Shown here in pieces: positions 22,371 to 33,454 of a DNA stretch of 64,000 nt; within the stretch, counting starts at the first letter, position 1, and every line of letters starts with the position of its first letter. The DNA is from Ochotona curzoniae (Eukaryota > Chordata > Mammalia > Lagomorpha > Ochotonidae): assembly GCF_017591425.1 (NCBI RefSeq), contig NW_024467119.1, positions 80,220,894-80,284,893 on the forward strand, read 5' to 3'. A model generated the notes under the pieces. That model did no database searches and was not told the DNA's origin. It saw nothing but the letters and a program-made list of their open reading frames with translations. The position numbers were made by a program, and so were the translations under genes.

Positions 22371-22870
22371 CATTTCTTCCAGGTCATTCGACTTGGCTTA
22401 TTGTTTCTTGTAACAGTTTCTGATTATTCTTTGTATGTCTGAGATATCCTTTGTTATGTTTCATTTTTTATCTCTGATTCTGTTGATTTGCATCTTCTAT
22501 TTCCTTTTTTTTTTATTCATTGTGTAACCTATATTGTTTATTTTCTCCAAGGACCAGTTCTTTGGCTCGTTGATCTTATGTATTGTTCTTTATTTTTTCT
22601 GTATTTGTTTTATTTCCTTCCTTATTTTGATTATTTCTTTTTTTCTGCTAATCTTGGTACTATTTTATCTTTGGTTTTTTATTTCCTTCAGATATATGAT
22701 CAACCTGTTTACCTGGTGCCTTTCTGGTTTCTTGACATTGTTTATACTTGCAATAAACTTTATTCTTATTGATACCTTGGCTTTGTCCCAGAAGTTTTGG
22801 ATATGTTGTATTAATGCCTTAATTTGTTTCAGGTAATTTTAAAGTTTTCCTCTTTGATTTCTTCTTTACC

Positions 22871-23244
22871 TCATGGTTCCTTCAGCAGCATATTGTTCAG
22901 TTTCCAAGTATTTCCATAACTTTTAGTGCATTTTAACTTATTGGTTTTCACTTTCACTCCATGATGGTCTGAGAAGATGAATGGTACAATTTTGATTTTT
23001 AAAAATTTAACAAAGCTTATTTTGTGGTCTGTAATGTGATCAATTCTGGAGAACGGTCCATGAACTGATGAAAGCAAAAGTGTATTTTCTCTGCAGAATG
23101 AGAGGTTCTGTAGGTACCAGTTAAGTCCATCTGTTCTATTGTCTGGGTTAGTTCTGTTTTCTTGCTGAGCTGACACTGAGGTGAGTGGGGTGTTAGCTCC
23201 TCCACTATTACTATTTTAGAGCCTATTTGTTCCTTTAAATCCAA
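22871..23244 (-). pseudogene. L1 ORF2 endonuclease-region fragment
   Basis: Two overlapping - strand frames cover the C-terminal part of the L1 apurinic-like endonuclease. One carries HGPFSRIDHI and the catalytic-type SDHHG motif, followed by YGNTWKLNNMLL; the other carries the start with KEQIGSKIVIVEE. A frameshift separates them. Confidence 0.85.
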
Positions 23245-23947
23245 TACATTTGTTTCATGTAGCTAAGTGCTCTCCCATTTGGCATGTATGTTTTGATTTC
23301 TTTTTCCTAAATGGATCCCCTGATCATTATGTGGCATTCTTCTTCATCCCTTTTAATGCTCATTATGTTTTGTCCTGCATCTCTTTCATCTTGGTCTGTA
23401 ATACCTGATAATAGAATGGCTACACTAGATCATTTTCCTTCCATTAACCTGGAATATTTTTCTCATCTTTTCACTTTCTGTCTCCCCATATGTTTGTTGG
23501 TGAGACATAGCTTCTGTAGGCGACAGATAGATGGGTTCTCTTTTTTGACCCAATTGATGTTATGTATTTGAATTTATGATTTTAAGCCATTTGCATTTAG
23601 GATTAATATTGGTAAGTAGTGACTTGGTTTTGTGTTTTAGCATTGGGTTTCTCATTGCTTGATTTAGATTTTTTTGTGGTTTTATTGAGCTTCTCATTTG
23701 TCTTTGGATTTGGTAGGTGTTCTTTTTCTCTCTAGCACATCTTTAAGCAACATTTGTAGATGTGGTGTCTCAGTTTTGGAAGTGTTTTATTTCATTTTCA
23801 AAATATAGAGGAAAGCTTTGCCAGGTGTGTTATTCTGAGCTGCCCCTTTTTTTCTTTGACAGTCTGGAATATGTCACTTCACTCTCTTCTGGCTTATAGG
23901 GTATTCTCTATGAGGTTCTGTGAGTCTGATTGTGGTTCCACTGTAAG

Positions 23948-24259
23948 TTAATTGACTTTTCCCACATGCATATTTAAGTATCTTTTCTGTTCAGCAGAAG
24001 AGAGTTTGGCTCGTTGGCTATGAGTTGTGAGGATTGTTTCTGGTTGGGGTTCTCCACCCTTCCTATATTTGCCTCCATATTCCTCCATTTTATGAAAGTT
24101 CTCAATTATTGTTTCATTGGATGTGTGTTTGAACACAGTATCTCCTTCCATGTCTTCAGGAACTTCCATAACTCTTATGTTCAGCCTCTGGATGGTGTTA
24201 CTTAATTCTTGAATGTGTGTCTTTGCTGTACACAGTTCCTTTTCTAGCTGTTTCAGCAA
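23948..24259 (-). pseudogene. L1 ORF1 fragment, C-terminal side
   Basis: A 103-codon frame resembling the coiled-coil end and RNA-recognition region of L1 ORF1: KELCTAKTHIQELSNTIQRL, then NIRVMEVPEDMEG, then ETIIENFHKM. The N-terminal part of the same ORF1 lies at 26552-26700, separated by the GC-rich retroposon. Confidence 0.85.
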
Positions 24260-24369
24260 TTTTGTAGGAAGTGTCTTCCACTTCTGAGAGTCTTTCTTCT
24301 GTTTAATTCATTCTATTATTGAGACTTACCATTGAATTTTTAATTTGCCTTATTGTGTTCTTAATTTCT

Positions 24370-26533
24370 TTTTAAAATTATTTTTAAAAATTAATTAATT
24401 ATATTTTTTGCAATCTTTACATAGTTAATTAGGATAAAAAGGTTCAAGGGTTATAGGAAGTGGGTAAAACTATTATTTCCATATTGTTTCCTTCATGTTT
24501 AAAGGGGGGTATTAAGGGAGAAGGCCCACCCAATTTCCCATCCTCCCCAGGTCCCACAGGTAGGGAATGCTCTAAGGTTCTTGCTCAAGTGGTTTTGATA
24601 GTTTACCAGTTGTGAATCGCTTCCAATCTTGCCACTCCAAGCACTATGAGGTCATTGAAGAATCTGCTGATTGACATAGTCCATCACAGAGTCTCTGTTT
24701 GCCCCATATTTCGCTGCCAACATATAGCTGAGATGGTTGATTGCCCCATATTTCGCTGCCAACATATAGCTGAGATGGTTGATTGACCTGTTCTGTCTTC
24801 TCTCTTTTCTTGGTTAGGGTTCTGAGTCCAGCGTTTCGATTGGGGACATCTCCAAAGAAACTTTGTCTGAGGTGTTCCCAGACCAGATTCTTGTATGTAC
24901 TAGCAAGTACTGGGCCCAGTTCAGTCCATGGCCCTGATCAGCTGGTGGTTGTGATTGCTGGGTTGGTTCTGTTTTCAGCCCCAACTTCCACTGGAACCAA
25001 TGGGTGTTGCATCCAGCCTGGTTCTGCCCAGCACATACTTGGCCCTCGCATAAACCAGTGGGAGCTGCAGCCTAGTTGGAGCAACCCACAATAATCCCCA
25101 CCAGGCCCTCCCCCTACCCTGGTTTGCCACTATGTGTAGCAGTAGTCCAGTCTGTCCCATATCCCATATTCCACCCCAGCCCCTGTCCTGGTTTTTGTGC
25201 CCTCCCGTGGAAGCGGTAACCCAAGAGGGAGGAGCCCACTATTTCCCTCCCAGGCCTCTCCCACTCCCGGATTATGCTCTCTCCAGGTACTTCTGTGGTT
25301 TGACTTGACAGAACTAGACCCCAGTGCCTGCTTCTTCCAGCTGATGCTGTGGCTAAGCCCAAACAATCCTCACCCACTCTAATTTTGTTTGCACCAGTAG
25401 GAATAATCAGCCCAGCCCGGCTTTTCCCTGATCTAGTCCACCTGAAGTGTACAGGTGTTGTAGCCCTGTTTGGTCTGGTCTGCCCCCATCCCAGCTCATG
25501 CTCTCCAGTGGGAGTAGCTGTCCAGCAAGGGAACCACCCCTTATTTTCCTGCGGCTCTGGCCCCTCCCTTCCTGGTTCTCATGCGTGCTGGTTGGGTGCT
25601 GCAGTCACATGCAATACAGGCAACCTCACCTTGCATTCTGTATTGTGCAGTAGTTTTTGTTGCGACCGAACCTGGCTCAACCCACACTGTTCTGGTGCTC
25701 AGATTTGCCAGTGGATGATGTGAACAGATTCAGCCTGGTCTTCCCCCAACCCATGCCAATGTATGCCAGTGGGTAACTTTCCATGGCCTGTTCTGGGCTG
25801 TTTCCTGTCATGTTTCTTATGCTTACCTGCCGGGTTTGTGTCCTGCCAGAGGAGTAGTGCCCAGGCTCCTCCATCAAGAACCTCTCCCAATGCCAGATTT
25901 TGCGCATACCAGGGGGTTCATGAGCCAGCCCTACTCAGTTCACCTCCTGTCCTAGCAGGAACAGTGGCATTTCCTGACTGGCCTTCAGCCCAAACTAGTC
26001 CTTGCTGTAGGATGTTTCATCCCAGCCATAGCTTGTCCATACCAGCATATGGCTCACACATGGCTCTTTAGGGGTTGAGACCTTGCCTAGTCCATCCCAC
26101 ATCTGCCCTGGTCCTCCAGGACACCAGAGGTATTGGAGTCTGGCCTGGCTTGGTACATCCAATCCCAGTCCACAATTGTGCCAAGGGAGACTATAACTGT
26201 TTCCGGATCAGAACGCAGCCCCCATTCCAGGCCATGTGCCCCTTGGTGGGAACCTCAACTCAGCTAGTGTTATCCCCTTAGTTCCCCAACCGGGCCTGTT
26301 CCCAGCCACAGATCATGCGCATGCCAGTGGGTGCTCTGACTCAGCTTGGTTCAGTCCCTCACATGTCCCGACCTCTGCCTTAGACACTGTGGCTTAGCGT
26401 TCCTGGCTCATGCAGATCAGTAGGTGCAAGAGCCTAGCTCGGCATGACCTCTGCTCCCTCCTGGTCTCTAGTTTTGCTTGTGGGCTAAGAGGTTTGCTCA
26501 GTCCTGCCCAGTCCACCCTGTTCCATTACCAAT
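24370..26533 (-). mobile_element. GC-rich retroposon, copy 2 (longest)
   Basis: The longest copy of the family, about 2.16 kb, antisense, inserted in L1 ORF1. Its poly(A) end is on the left ('ttgcaatctttacatagttaattagg' is the tail-proximal segment). Duplications tgtgttcttaatttct (24354-24369) and tgtgtattcttaatttct (26534-26551) bracket it. The related L1 at 55.3 kb has the unoccupied site 'ctgtgttcttaatttctg'. About 0.6 kb at the 5' side, beyond the point where copies 1 and 4 end, consists of further degenerate repeats with cores such as 'gcatgccagtgggtgctctgac' near 26310. No conserved protein frame runs in sense. Confidence 0.85.
24701..24784 (+). repeat. Perfect 42-bp tandem duplication
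   Basis: 24701-24742 is repeated exactly at 24743-24784 (unit begins gccccatatttcgctgcc). The other copies of this retroposon have a single unit, so it arose after insertion or is copy-specific. Confidence 0.97.
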
Positions 26534-26551
26534 TGTGTATTCTTAATTTCT

Positions 26552-26700
26552 AGTAATTCAGTTTGATTTTGCTTTAATGTTGTTTTTTTTTCTTGTGTAA
26601 TGTATTCCTTAAATTCCTTGAACTCTTGTATCTGTTTCTCAGTGTTTTTAAGGAGCTTTACAGTGATTTTTAAAAAATTGTTCATCCCACAGTTCCTCAA
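26552..26700 (-). pseudogene. L1 ORF1 fragment, N-terminal coiled coil
   Basis: Lys/Glu/Gln-rich - strand frame including LKNTEKQIQEFKEFKEYITQ, the coiled-coil part of ORF1. It belongs with 23948-24353 across the retroposon. Confidence 0.75.
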
Positions 26701-26739
26701 TGTCTTCAGTTAACTCTGAGGTTGAAATAGTTGTTTGCT

Positions 26740-27745
26740 CCTTTGCCAGGGAGGTGTTAGTAACCTAGTTCAAAGTACTTGTGCTTCTTCTTTTGCCCTC
26801 GGCCCCTACAACTCTAATACTAGGTTCTTCTCTGAACTGGTTTTTATGCTGTGTCATCCACAGGTCTACTTTACTGATCTCATTCATTGCCCAGTTCTCC
26901 GTTTCATCACGTGCCCCATTCCCTCCAGCAAGTTCCAGTCTCTGGATCCATGCTATACTTCTGCCACAGCCTCCACAGCCAGGGCTCCTTGTTCACCACT
27001 CTTCACCCCTTGTGATCCCATTGTGGCTGCACCATTCTCATCCCATTGTGGCTCAGCCTTTCTCCCTCTTCTGGCTCCAGCAGTACCTGGGATTAGGGAG
27101 ACACCAGTTCGGACTTTAAACTAGGTCACAGGGCTGTCAGCACCTGTTGTATGGATTTTATTTTAAATCCTTTCCTCTTCTTGCTAAAACCTGATGACAG
27201 TTAGATCTGGGTGCAACCCGGGTCTGTTTTGGGTGGAACCCCGTGGGATGCCAAGTTGATATTATTTTCCTGGTGGGAGTAGTTGAGCTGGAAGTGAATT
27301 CTGCTGTGGCTTAGCATGTGTCTAGCTCACTCTCCAGGGGCTTTGCTACAGAGGTAAAAAGGGTGCCAAATGTGACACTGATGGGGGTCGACTTGTGAAA
27401 TCCACCCTGTTCCCACACCCATTTGATAGGACTCTACCACTCTGCTATTGCTCATGATCGGTTTAAAAAATCAGCGGACCTGCAGCTTTGTGGCTGTATT
27501 TACTTCCTGAGTTGCCAGTGATCTCCCTTGCCCACCTGATCACTGGTGGAGCTCCCATTGCTGCTGGGCTGTCTGTCCTACTCCACTGTCTCTGTTGCTT
27601 TCTGTGTCCACGGGTTTCCAGGTGTCCCTCTGCTGTCGGCATGCCTTCTCCTGTTTCCCAGGGTTTTACCCGTTCTGCTTCTCCTTGGCGAATCCTTCTC
27701 CCTCTGTTTTAACTTGTGTTCACCTTGTTCCTCCATCCTGTTCTC
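26740..27745 (-). promoter_or_regulatory. L1 5' UTR, single-monomer copy
   Basis: GC-richer leader between ORF1 and the L1 5' end. It aligns in blocks with 57080-58143 (for example 'gattagggagacacc' with 'atttagggacacacc', and 'ggtggaaccccgtgggatgcca' with 'ggtggaacctgtaggatgcca'). The monomer-like unit near 27190-27420 is present once here and twice at 57.25-57.77 kb. Too decayed to be an active promoter. Confidence 0.65.
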
Positions 27746-27748
27746 TCA

Positions 27749-27805
27749 AGTATTTTTCCCCCCATAATATACATTTTCTGGAACTCTTTGAAGACCTCTT
27801 GTATA
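27749..27805 (+). mobile_element. Small DNA transposon, right half
   Basis: The text 'cccataatatacattttctggaactctttgaag' continues the element broken at 19858 and matches the end of the copy at 58579-58731. Its end is an imperfect inverted repeat of the left terminus. Confidence 0.75.
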
Positions 27806-29008
27806 TTTAAGGCAGCTGAGAACAGAATTCCATGAAAGTCCTTGTTTCCTTACAGCACCATGGATAGCAATGATGGGTTTTTTGTTCAGGACCTAAGTAG
27901 ACTTCTAGAGTTTTTTTGGGCATGGCATTTTATTGGTATACTTGGAGACAGACTAGGCAGCTTCATTTTTAGGTCTGAGAATTATTTATTGTTCTTCAAA
28001 CCATACAATGGCTTTCTTTAAATTTGTAGAATGTTTGCATTGTTTTGCCATGTCTTGGCCATAAATTCCACTTACTACATATAATTTAAGAAAGCAGGGG
28101 AAATGCAGTGGTATAACACAGCTACCCATATAAGGAGAATGTTTCACAGAACAGTATACACTACCTTGCATCTGAGGAATTCACATTGCCTTTGGAAAAG
28201 AATTTCTAAATGAATTCTCATTTGTAGAAGTTTCTAGAAAATGCACATCAAAGAGTCCACATCCTTTGGGCTTCACTTTAATTTAATATGTTGTACATAA
28301 GATGGCTTGAGCTAATCATCGTATCTTTTACACACCACAGCAACAGCTCAGTCTCTTTCCAGTTACAAGTCCTATGCCATGAGTCAACTATTCTAAAACT
28401 CCTCGAAAATGCCTGACATTTTGCTAAAACAACTGGCAAATAGTTTCCTCCTGCCTACCCCTCCCATATTTCCTTTCCCTGTCCACAGACAGTAACATTT
28501 GCATAGTGCTATTTTTAATTTTCTGTAGTTTCCCTCACTGAAAATTGATGTTTTTAAGGGGAAAAAATGAGCATTTTGTTGCCCTATATAGGGAGACTTT
28601 ACAAGCCTGTGTGGAATTGAGCTGGGGTATACATGAAGTTGATGTGAAAGCCACTTACCTGTAAGTAAAAATAAACTCAGGAGTTGGATGGAAGAACCTT
28701 CTTTTTATGTACCTCCTCCTAAAAACCAGCTGACATCCAGGGGGCAGGCCATCAGAGTGCATGTATGTGGACCCAGCCTGGTTTTCCTGTTGCTTGTAGG
28801 GCAAAAGCAGAGACCAGTTAACGTAGGATTAAGAATGACACTAAGTTGTTAGCGTTTCTGAGTCCACAGCCCAGGTAGCCCAATCATTCAAGAGTGATTT
28901 TTACTTTTTTTGAAAATAAAGAACACATTGTTTTGATTCCAGTTTCAGTTTTCTGCATTTCTATATGCTGTTGTGCACTTCCAGCTCCCAAGGGGCTCAT
29001 TAGGTATT
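27806..29008. other. Unassigned stretch
   Basis: About 1.2 kb without a recognisable repeat or exon. Confidence 0.55.
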
Positions 29009-29009
29009 G

Positions 29010-29040
<31 letters not shown>

Positions 29041-29160
29041 AGCTTCCTGTGTACCAGAGCTTTGGTTTCCCAGTAGAATACCACATCTTTGGGTTTCCAC
29101 TGCTCAGAATTTTTGCTTCCCATGTCCGGACCTAAGGAGCCAATGTGCATTCCAACTTTG
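29009..29160 (-). other. Poly(T) run with possible retrocopy body
   Basis: A run of nearly 30 T (29009-29037) is followed by about 120 bp of non-SINE sequence. Read on the - strand this is a short body with a long poly(A) tail, as in a truncated mRNA retrocopy. I cannot name a parent and see no clear target duplication. Confidence 0.4.
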
Positions 29161-30074
29161 TCCCAGAGATCTTCTCCTATTTTGCCTTTCCCATCTTGTC
29201 TAAATTTATCAAGGGGAAACAGGAATGTATTACTTTGGCCTGAAAAAAAATCCCTGCTGAGTCCCTAATCCAATAGAGAACATAATATTGGAAAGAAATT
29301 GGCCCATCTCAATGCTTAGGCCTGAACAGATCAGATGATTTCCAAGAAAATCTTCTTGCTGTTGTTTCTGTCCATGTAGGGACTGAAAGTCTCGCCTAAC
29401 TGCTCGCCCTGATGCTCAGCTGGTCTCACCAAAAATAGGGCAAGCTGTTGGGCTGAGCTGAGGTTTCCCCATCCTTTTCTCTTTCAGATGCTTGTGAAAG
29501 ATTCATTGTAGTGAATGCCTCCTTCAATGAGCTTTCCCAATTACTTGCCGGTGAGCTCCTGGGGAATCTTGAAGTTAATCCTGGTAGTTTTGAACATGAT
29601 TGCTAAATACATAGGTTTAGCATGGTTCCATTTTCTGTCGTTGTAAATTGAAATTTGGAATTAGGAGGATAGTTAGGGCATCTCCTCAAATATCCTTCTC
29701 CCATTTTCTACAAAAAGGAAGCCACTTGGGATGAGAAGATTGAATCGAGATCCCTTGCACTCTTATTTCTCTCTTGAGGTAAAAAATCCCATCTCTGTCT
29801 TTTCTGAGTTAGATCAGTTAAACTTTACTGACCTTGGCATTCCCCTTTCCCTTTGAACAGACAAGTTGAAACAAAGTTAAATAAAGTAGATAGGCATTTC
29901 CATGTAGCTCTAAGTTGAACACAAAGAGGCAAAAAGGAAATGTTATTAGTAGTTCAAGCTGCAGCTGGTGTATGACAAGCAGTTAAGGTTGTAAACATGT
30001 CAACTTTTTGCATTTTTTCTGTTCTTTTTCTCCAGAGAAGCAAACCAGTTAAGGAATGCCACTCCAATGAGATT
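29161..30074. other. Unassigned stretch
   Basis: Nothing recognised; no exon-like frame. Confidence 0.55.
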
Positions 30075-30434
30075 ATTCTTACAACATGTTTATTGAGATA
30101 TACCAAACAAGCCACTCATTCATACTGTACAAACCAATGCTATTTAGTGTATTCATAGAAATTTACAATCACTAGCACAATGAATCACAGACATTTTCAT
30201 TACCCCCGAAGAAAACTCCTCAACCTATGACTTCCCATTACCTCTTTCTCCCTACTCCCAACAACTAATCTTTTTTTCCCGTCTCTCTCTCTCTTTTTTA
30301 ATGGATTTATCTATTCTGGATATTTCATTTAAAGAAATCATATACTATCTAGTTTTTGGTGACTGGCTGTTTTTCAGTTGGCACACATAGTGCTTTAACA
30401 TTCTTGCATGCTATGTCATTAACCTGTGTTTAAT

Positions 30435-30746
30435 TTTTAAAAAGATTTATTTATTTATATCCAAAAGGCAGATTTACAGAGAGAAGGAGAGATGGAAAGA
30501 AAGATCTTCCATCCACTGGTTTGCTCCCCAAGTGGCCACAACTGCTGGAGCTGAGCCAGTCTGAAGCCAGGAGTTTCTTCCAGGTGTCCCACATGGGCGC
30601 AGGGTCCCAAGGCTGTGGGCTGTCCTCTGTTTCTTTTCCAAGTCCACAACCAGTGACCTGGATGGAAGTGGAACAGCTGGGACACAAATGGGATACTGGT
30701 GCATGCAAGGTGAAGATTTAGCCACTGAGCCATCTTGCTGGCCCCT
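30435..30746 (-). mobile_element. SINE in old L1
   Basis: Antisense full-length SINE ending 'catcttgctggcccc'. Flanks tgtgtttaatttttaa (from about 30425) and ctgtatttaatttttatg (from about 30745) form a decayed duplication. Confidence 0.9.
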
Positions 30747-30892
30747 GTATTTAATTTTTATGGCCATGCATTATTTTATCATATGGATATAACACATTTT
30801 GTTTATGCATTCATTAATATATGGACATTTAAAGTATTATATATAAGGCTGCTGTGAATATTAATATGTATGTTTATGTGGAGGTATAATTT

Positions 30893-31218
30893 AAAAAAAT
30901 ATTCATTTGAAAGGTGGATTTGCAGAGAAGGAGAGAGAGAGAGAATTAGAGAGAGAGAAAGAGGTCTTCCACTTGCTGGCTCACCTCGCAGATGGCCATA
31001 ACTGCCTGAGCTGAGCTGGTCCAAAGCCAGGAGCTTTCTTTAGGTTTAGGTCTCCCATGTGGGTGCAGGGACCCAAGGACTTGAGCTGCCCTCCATTGCT
31101 TTTCCAACACATGAATAGGTTGTTGAATCATAATAGGAGCAATTGGGACTAGAAATAGTGTCTAAATGGAAATCCCATGCTGCAGGTGGAGGATTAGCCT
31201 GTTGAGCCTCCATGCCAC
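30893..31218 (-). mobile_element. SINE in old L1
   Basis: Antisense SINE with a GA-rich expansion at 30931-30962 and a head reading 'tggaggattagcctgttgagcc', shared with the copy at 35739-36080, so the two belong to one subtype. Confidence 0.88.
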
Positions 31219-31279
31219 TCCTTTTATTTTTCCTGAGTATATTCCTGGCACTAAAATTTCTGTTTTAAGTGTTAACTAG

Positions 31280-31545
31280 TTTCATTTTATTTGAAAGACA
31301 AAAAGAGAAAGAGTGAGACCTTTCATCTGCTGGTTCACTACCCAAATGTCTACAACAGCCAGGGTGTGACCAGGTCAAACCCTGAATCTCGAACTTACTA
31401 GGGTAGCAGAGAAACACCTGAGCCGTTATCTACTGCCTGCCAGGGTGTGCATTAGTAGGAAGCCTAATTGGAAACCAGACATTTTAATTCATGATCCATG
31501 TGTCCCAAGTGGTGCCCTAACTCCTGTGCCAGGTACCAGCCCTAA
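31280..31545 (-). mobile_element. Older SINE in old L1
   Basis: Antisense older-subtype SINE: 'tcatctgctggttcactaccc', 'gggtgtgcattagtaggaagcc', 'gtgccaggtaccagccc'. Confidence 0.8.
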
Positions 31546-31725
31546 ATTTAACCTTTTTATGCTTCTGTACCATTTGCCAAAGCCACTGTACCATTTTGCA
31601 CTCCCACTAGCAGGATAAAAGGGTTTATAAAAAGCAATGTTTCATTGTGATCTTGATTTACATTGCTAATTATGGTCAATGTCTTTTCATGTACTTACTG
31701 GCCATTCAGATAATAACATCTTTTT

Positions 31726-32152
31726 CCTTTTTAAGGTCATAATTTTTTAGGAAGAAATCTGGATATCATTGGTAAGTCAAAAGGACTTGGGGCAAGGATT
31801 ATTAACAAATTGATAACTGCCTGGAAAAATATAGAAAATGTTTCATTGGTAATTATAACTCTTGTGTATTAAATATTAGAGGAGCTAGGGATGTGCATAA
31901 ACGCATACAACTATATACTTAAGTCTATACACAAGCATGAGTTCACACATAGACTTAAATGTGTATATGTATATTATTTAATTATCTATTGTACACCTTC
32001 CAAAAGGTGATTTGCAACAGTAGTAGAGGAATAGAAAATCATTCACCTGTTGAATCAGCACTTGCCACATTCAGGGCATTATTGTCAGATCATAGGGTCA
32101 TCAATGACTGAGACAGGTTATATAACTTCCAGACATGTGGCCAGAAGCACTG
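31726..32152. other. Unassigned AT-rich stretch
   Basis: Contains small direct and inverted repeats of 'acttaagtctata' and 'tagacttaaatgtg' near 31917-31962. No family recognised. Confidence 0.5.
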
Positions 32153-32167
32153 TACAACCTATGTATT

Positions 32168-32579
32168 TTTTTAAGATTTATTTATTTTTATTGCTAAGAT
32201 TTATATATATGTATATATGTGTGTGTGTATATATATATGTGTGTGTATATATATATATATATAGAGAGAGAGAGACAGAGAGAGAGACAGAGACAGAGGA
32301 AGAGAGACAGAGAGGAAGATTTTCTGTCCATTGACTCACTCCCCGAGTGACTGCAATGGCCAGAGCTGCGCCAATCCAAAGCCAGGAGCTAGGAGCTCTT
32401 CTGGGTCCCCCTTGTGGGTGCAGGGTCCCAAAGCTTCGGGCCGTCTTCGACTGCCTTCCCAGGCCACAAGCAGGGAGCTGAATGGGAAGCAGAGCTGTCA
32501 GGATTAGAACCGGCGTCCATATGGGATGCTGGCACATTCAAGGCGAGGACTTTTGCCACTAGGCTACCACACTGAACCT
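32168..32579 (-). mobile_element. SINE with TA/TG/GA microsatellite
   Basis: Full-length antisense SINE with a perfect 14-bp duplication, acaacctatgtatt, at 32154-32167 and 32580-32593. The tail side has grown into about 65 bp of TA/TG repeats (32198-32263) followed by GA-rich sequence, so the element is longer than usual. The body is otherwise fairly young. Confidence 0.95.
32198..32300 (+). repeat. (TA/TG)n then (GA)n compound repeat
   Basis: Alternating TA and TG runs switch to a GA/GACA run inside the SINE tail complement. Confidence 0.92.
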
Positions 32580-32619
32580 ACAACCTATGTATTAACTCAT
32601 ATTCTTTTCTTTTGTAAAA

Positions 32620-32901
32620 ATAAAAGTTTACTTGGCAGGTAGGAAGTGGTGGTAGAAGGGGAGATGTAGGACAGCATGGTCACATCTGCTGGTTTCTTCC
32701 CCAGCTGCTTGCATCTGGGAATGGGCCAGGCTGGAGCTGAGGTTTGGGTCTCCCATGTGGGCGTCAGGGCCCAAAGAGGCACCACCTGCTGCCTTCTGCT
32801 TTAGCAGGAAGCTAGAACTGGGAGCAACGTTGAACCTTGAGACCGGGTTCCTGGTTATAGGATGCAAACATTGCAGTCAGCATACTAACCTCTGTGCCCT
32901 G
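32620..32901 (-). mobile_element. Older SINE copy
   Basis: Antisense older-subtype SINE: 'tcacatctgctggtttcttcccc', 'aatgggccaggctggagctgagg', 'tttagcaggaagctagaac', 'aacctctgtgccc'. Confidence 0.78.
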
Positions 32902-33378
32902 AGTTCCTTTGTAGTGTGTTATGTAGACTGCAGAATTCTGAAGTGTGTAGAATCATCTCAACTGGTCCACTTGCAGTTGATGTTATGAATTCCTAAGTGA
33001 TTCTTGCCTTTATTTTTCCCAGAATATGATTTTGTTTTTACTAGTATAACTCAGATGAGTAACCCATTTGTCACTTGATACTGTGTTATTGCTTTAGTTT
33101 GTTCTCAAAACTCCAGTCTCTGCATGTCATTTTATTCCAAAGATGTGAGAAAATTAATCTTATAAAACAAAATGTTAAAAACTCAAGCTTATATCATCTC
33201 ATTCTTCTGCTCAAAAGTGTAAATAGCTCCTGATTTTTCTTATTTCATAAAGTCTAAGCGATCTGCTACATTTAAAGCTCCCTGTCGTCTTTCCTCCACT
33301 GTGGTGCCAATTTGTTCACTCAGTATGTATTCAATATGTATTTTGATTGATTTATAAATATAAATATAACATATAAAT
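32902..33378. other. Unassigned stretch
   Basis: Nothing recognised. Confidence 0.55.
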
Positions 33379-33452
33379 ATGTTGGGATGGCAGAATTGTG
33401 GGGAGAGAGAGTGAGAAGTGAAGAGATCTTTCATTTGCTGGTTCACTCATTG
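33379..33452 (-). mobile_element. SINE tail fragment
   Basis: Only the tail-side part, 'gtggggagagagagtgagaag...tcatttgctggttcactc', is left. It is cut off by the L1 that starts at about 33455. Confidence 0.65.
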
Positions 33453-33454
33453 TT

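Larger units (their letters stand above)
19860..27748 (-). mobile_element. Large antisense L1 with nested insertions
   Basis: One L1 insertion read backwards: 3' UTR and the very end of ORF2 (19860-20310), an internal deletion, mid-ORF2 reverse transcriptase (20312-20565 and 21190-22070), ORF2 N-terminal/endonuclease region (22375-23580), ORF1 (about 23950-24353 and 26552-26740) and 5' UTR to about 27745. It interrupts a small DNA transposon whose halves flank it, with imperfect duplications gtagttttcccctcc near 19851 and gtatttttcccccc near 27750. Secondary insertions are a 5'-inverted L1 (20566-21190), a SINE (22086-22370) and a GC-rich retroposon (24370-26533). All frames are broken, so it cannot be active. 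Confidence 0.85.
30075..31725 (-). mobile_element. Old L1 3' region split by three SINEs
   Basis: Antisense L1M-type 3' region in segments 30075-30434, 30747-30892, 31219-31279 and 31549-31725. Landmarks in order are 'tgtttattgagatatacc', 'atggatttatctattctggatatttc', 'catatggatataacacattttg', 'aaggctgctgtgaatatt' and 'ccactgtaccattttgcactcccactagc'. SINEs at 30435, 30893 and 31280 interrupt it. Confidence 0.85.

Noticed and set aside
20312..24353. Intact L1 able to move
   Set aside because: ORF2 is deleted in part, frameshifted and split by three later insertions.
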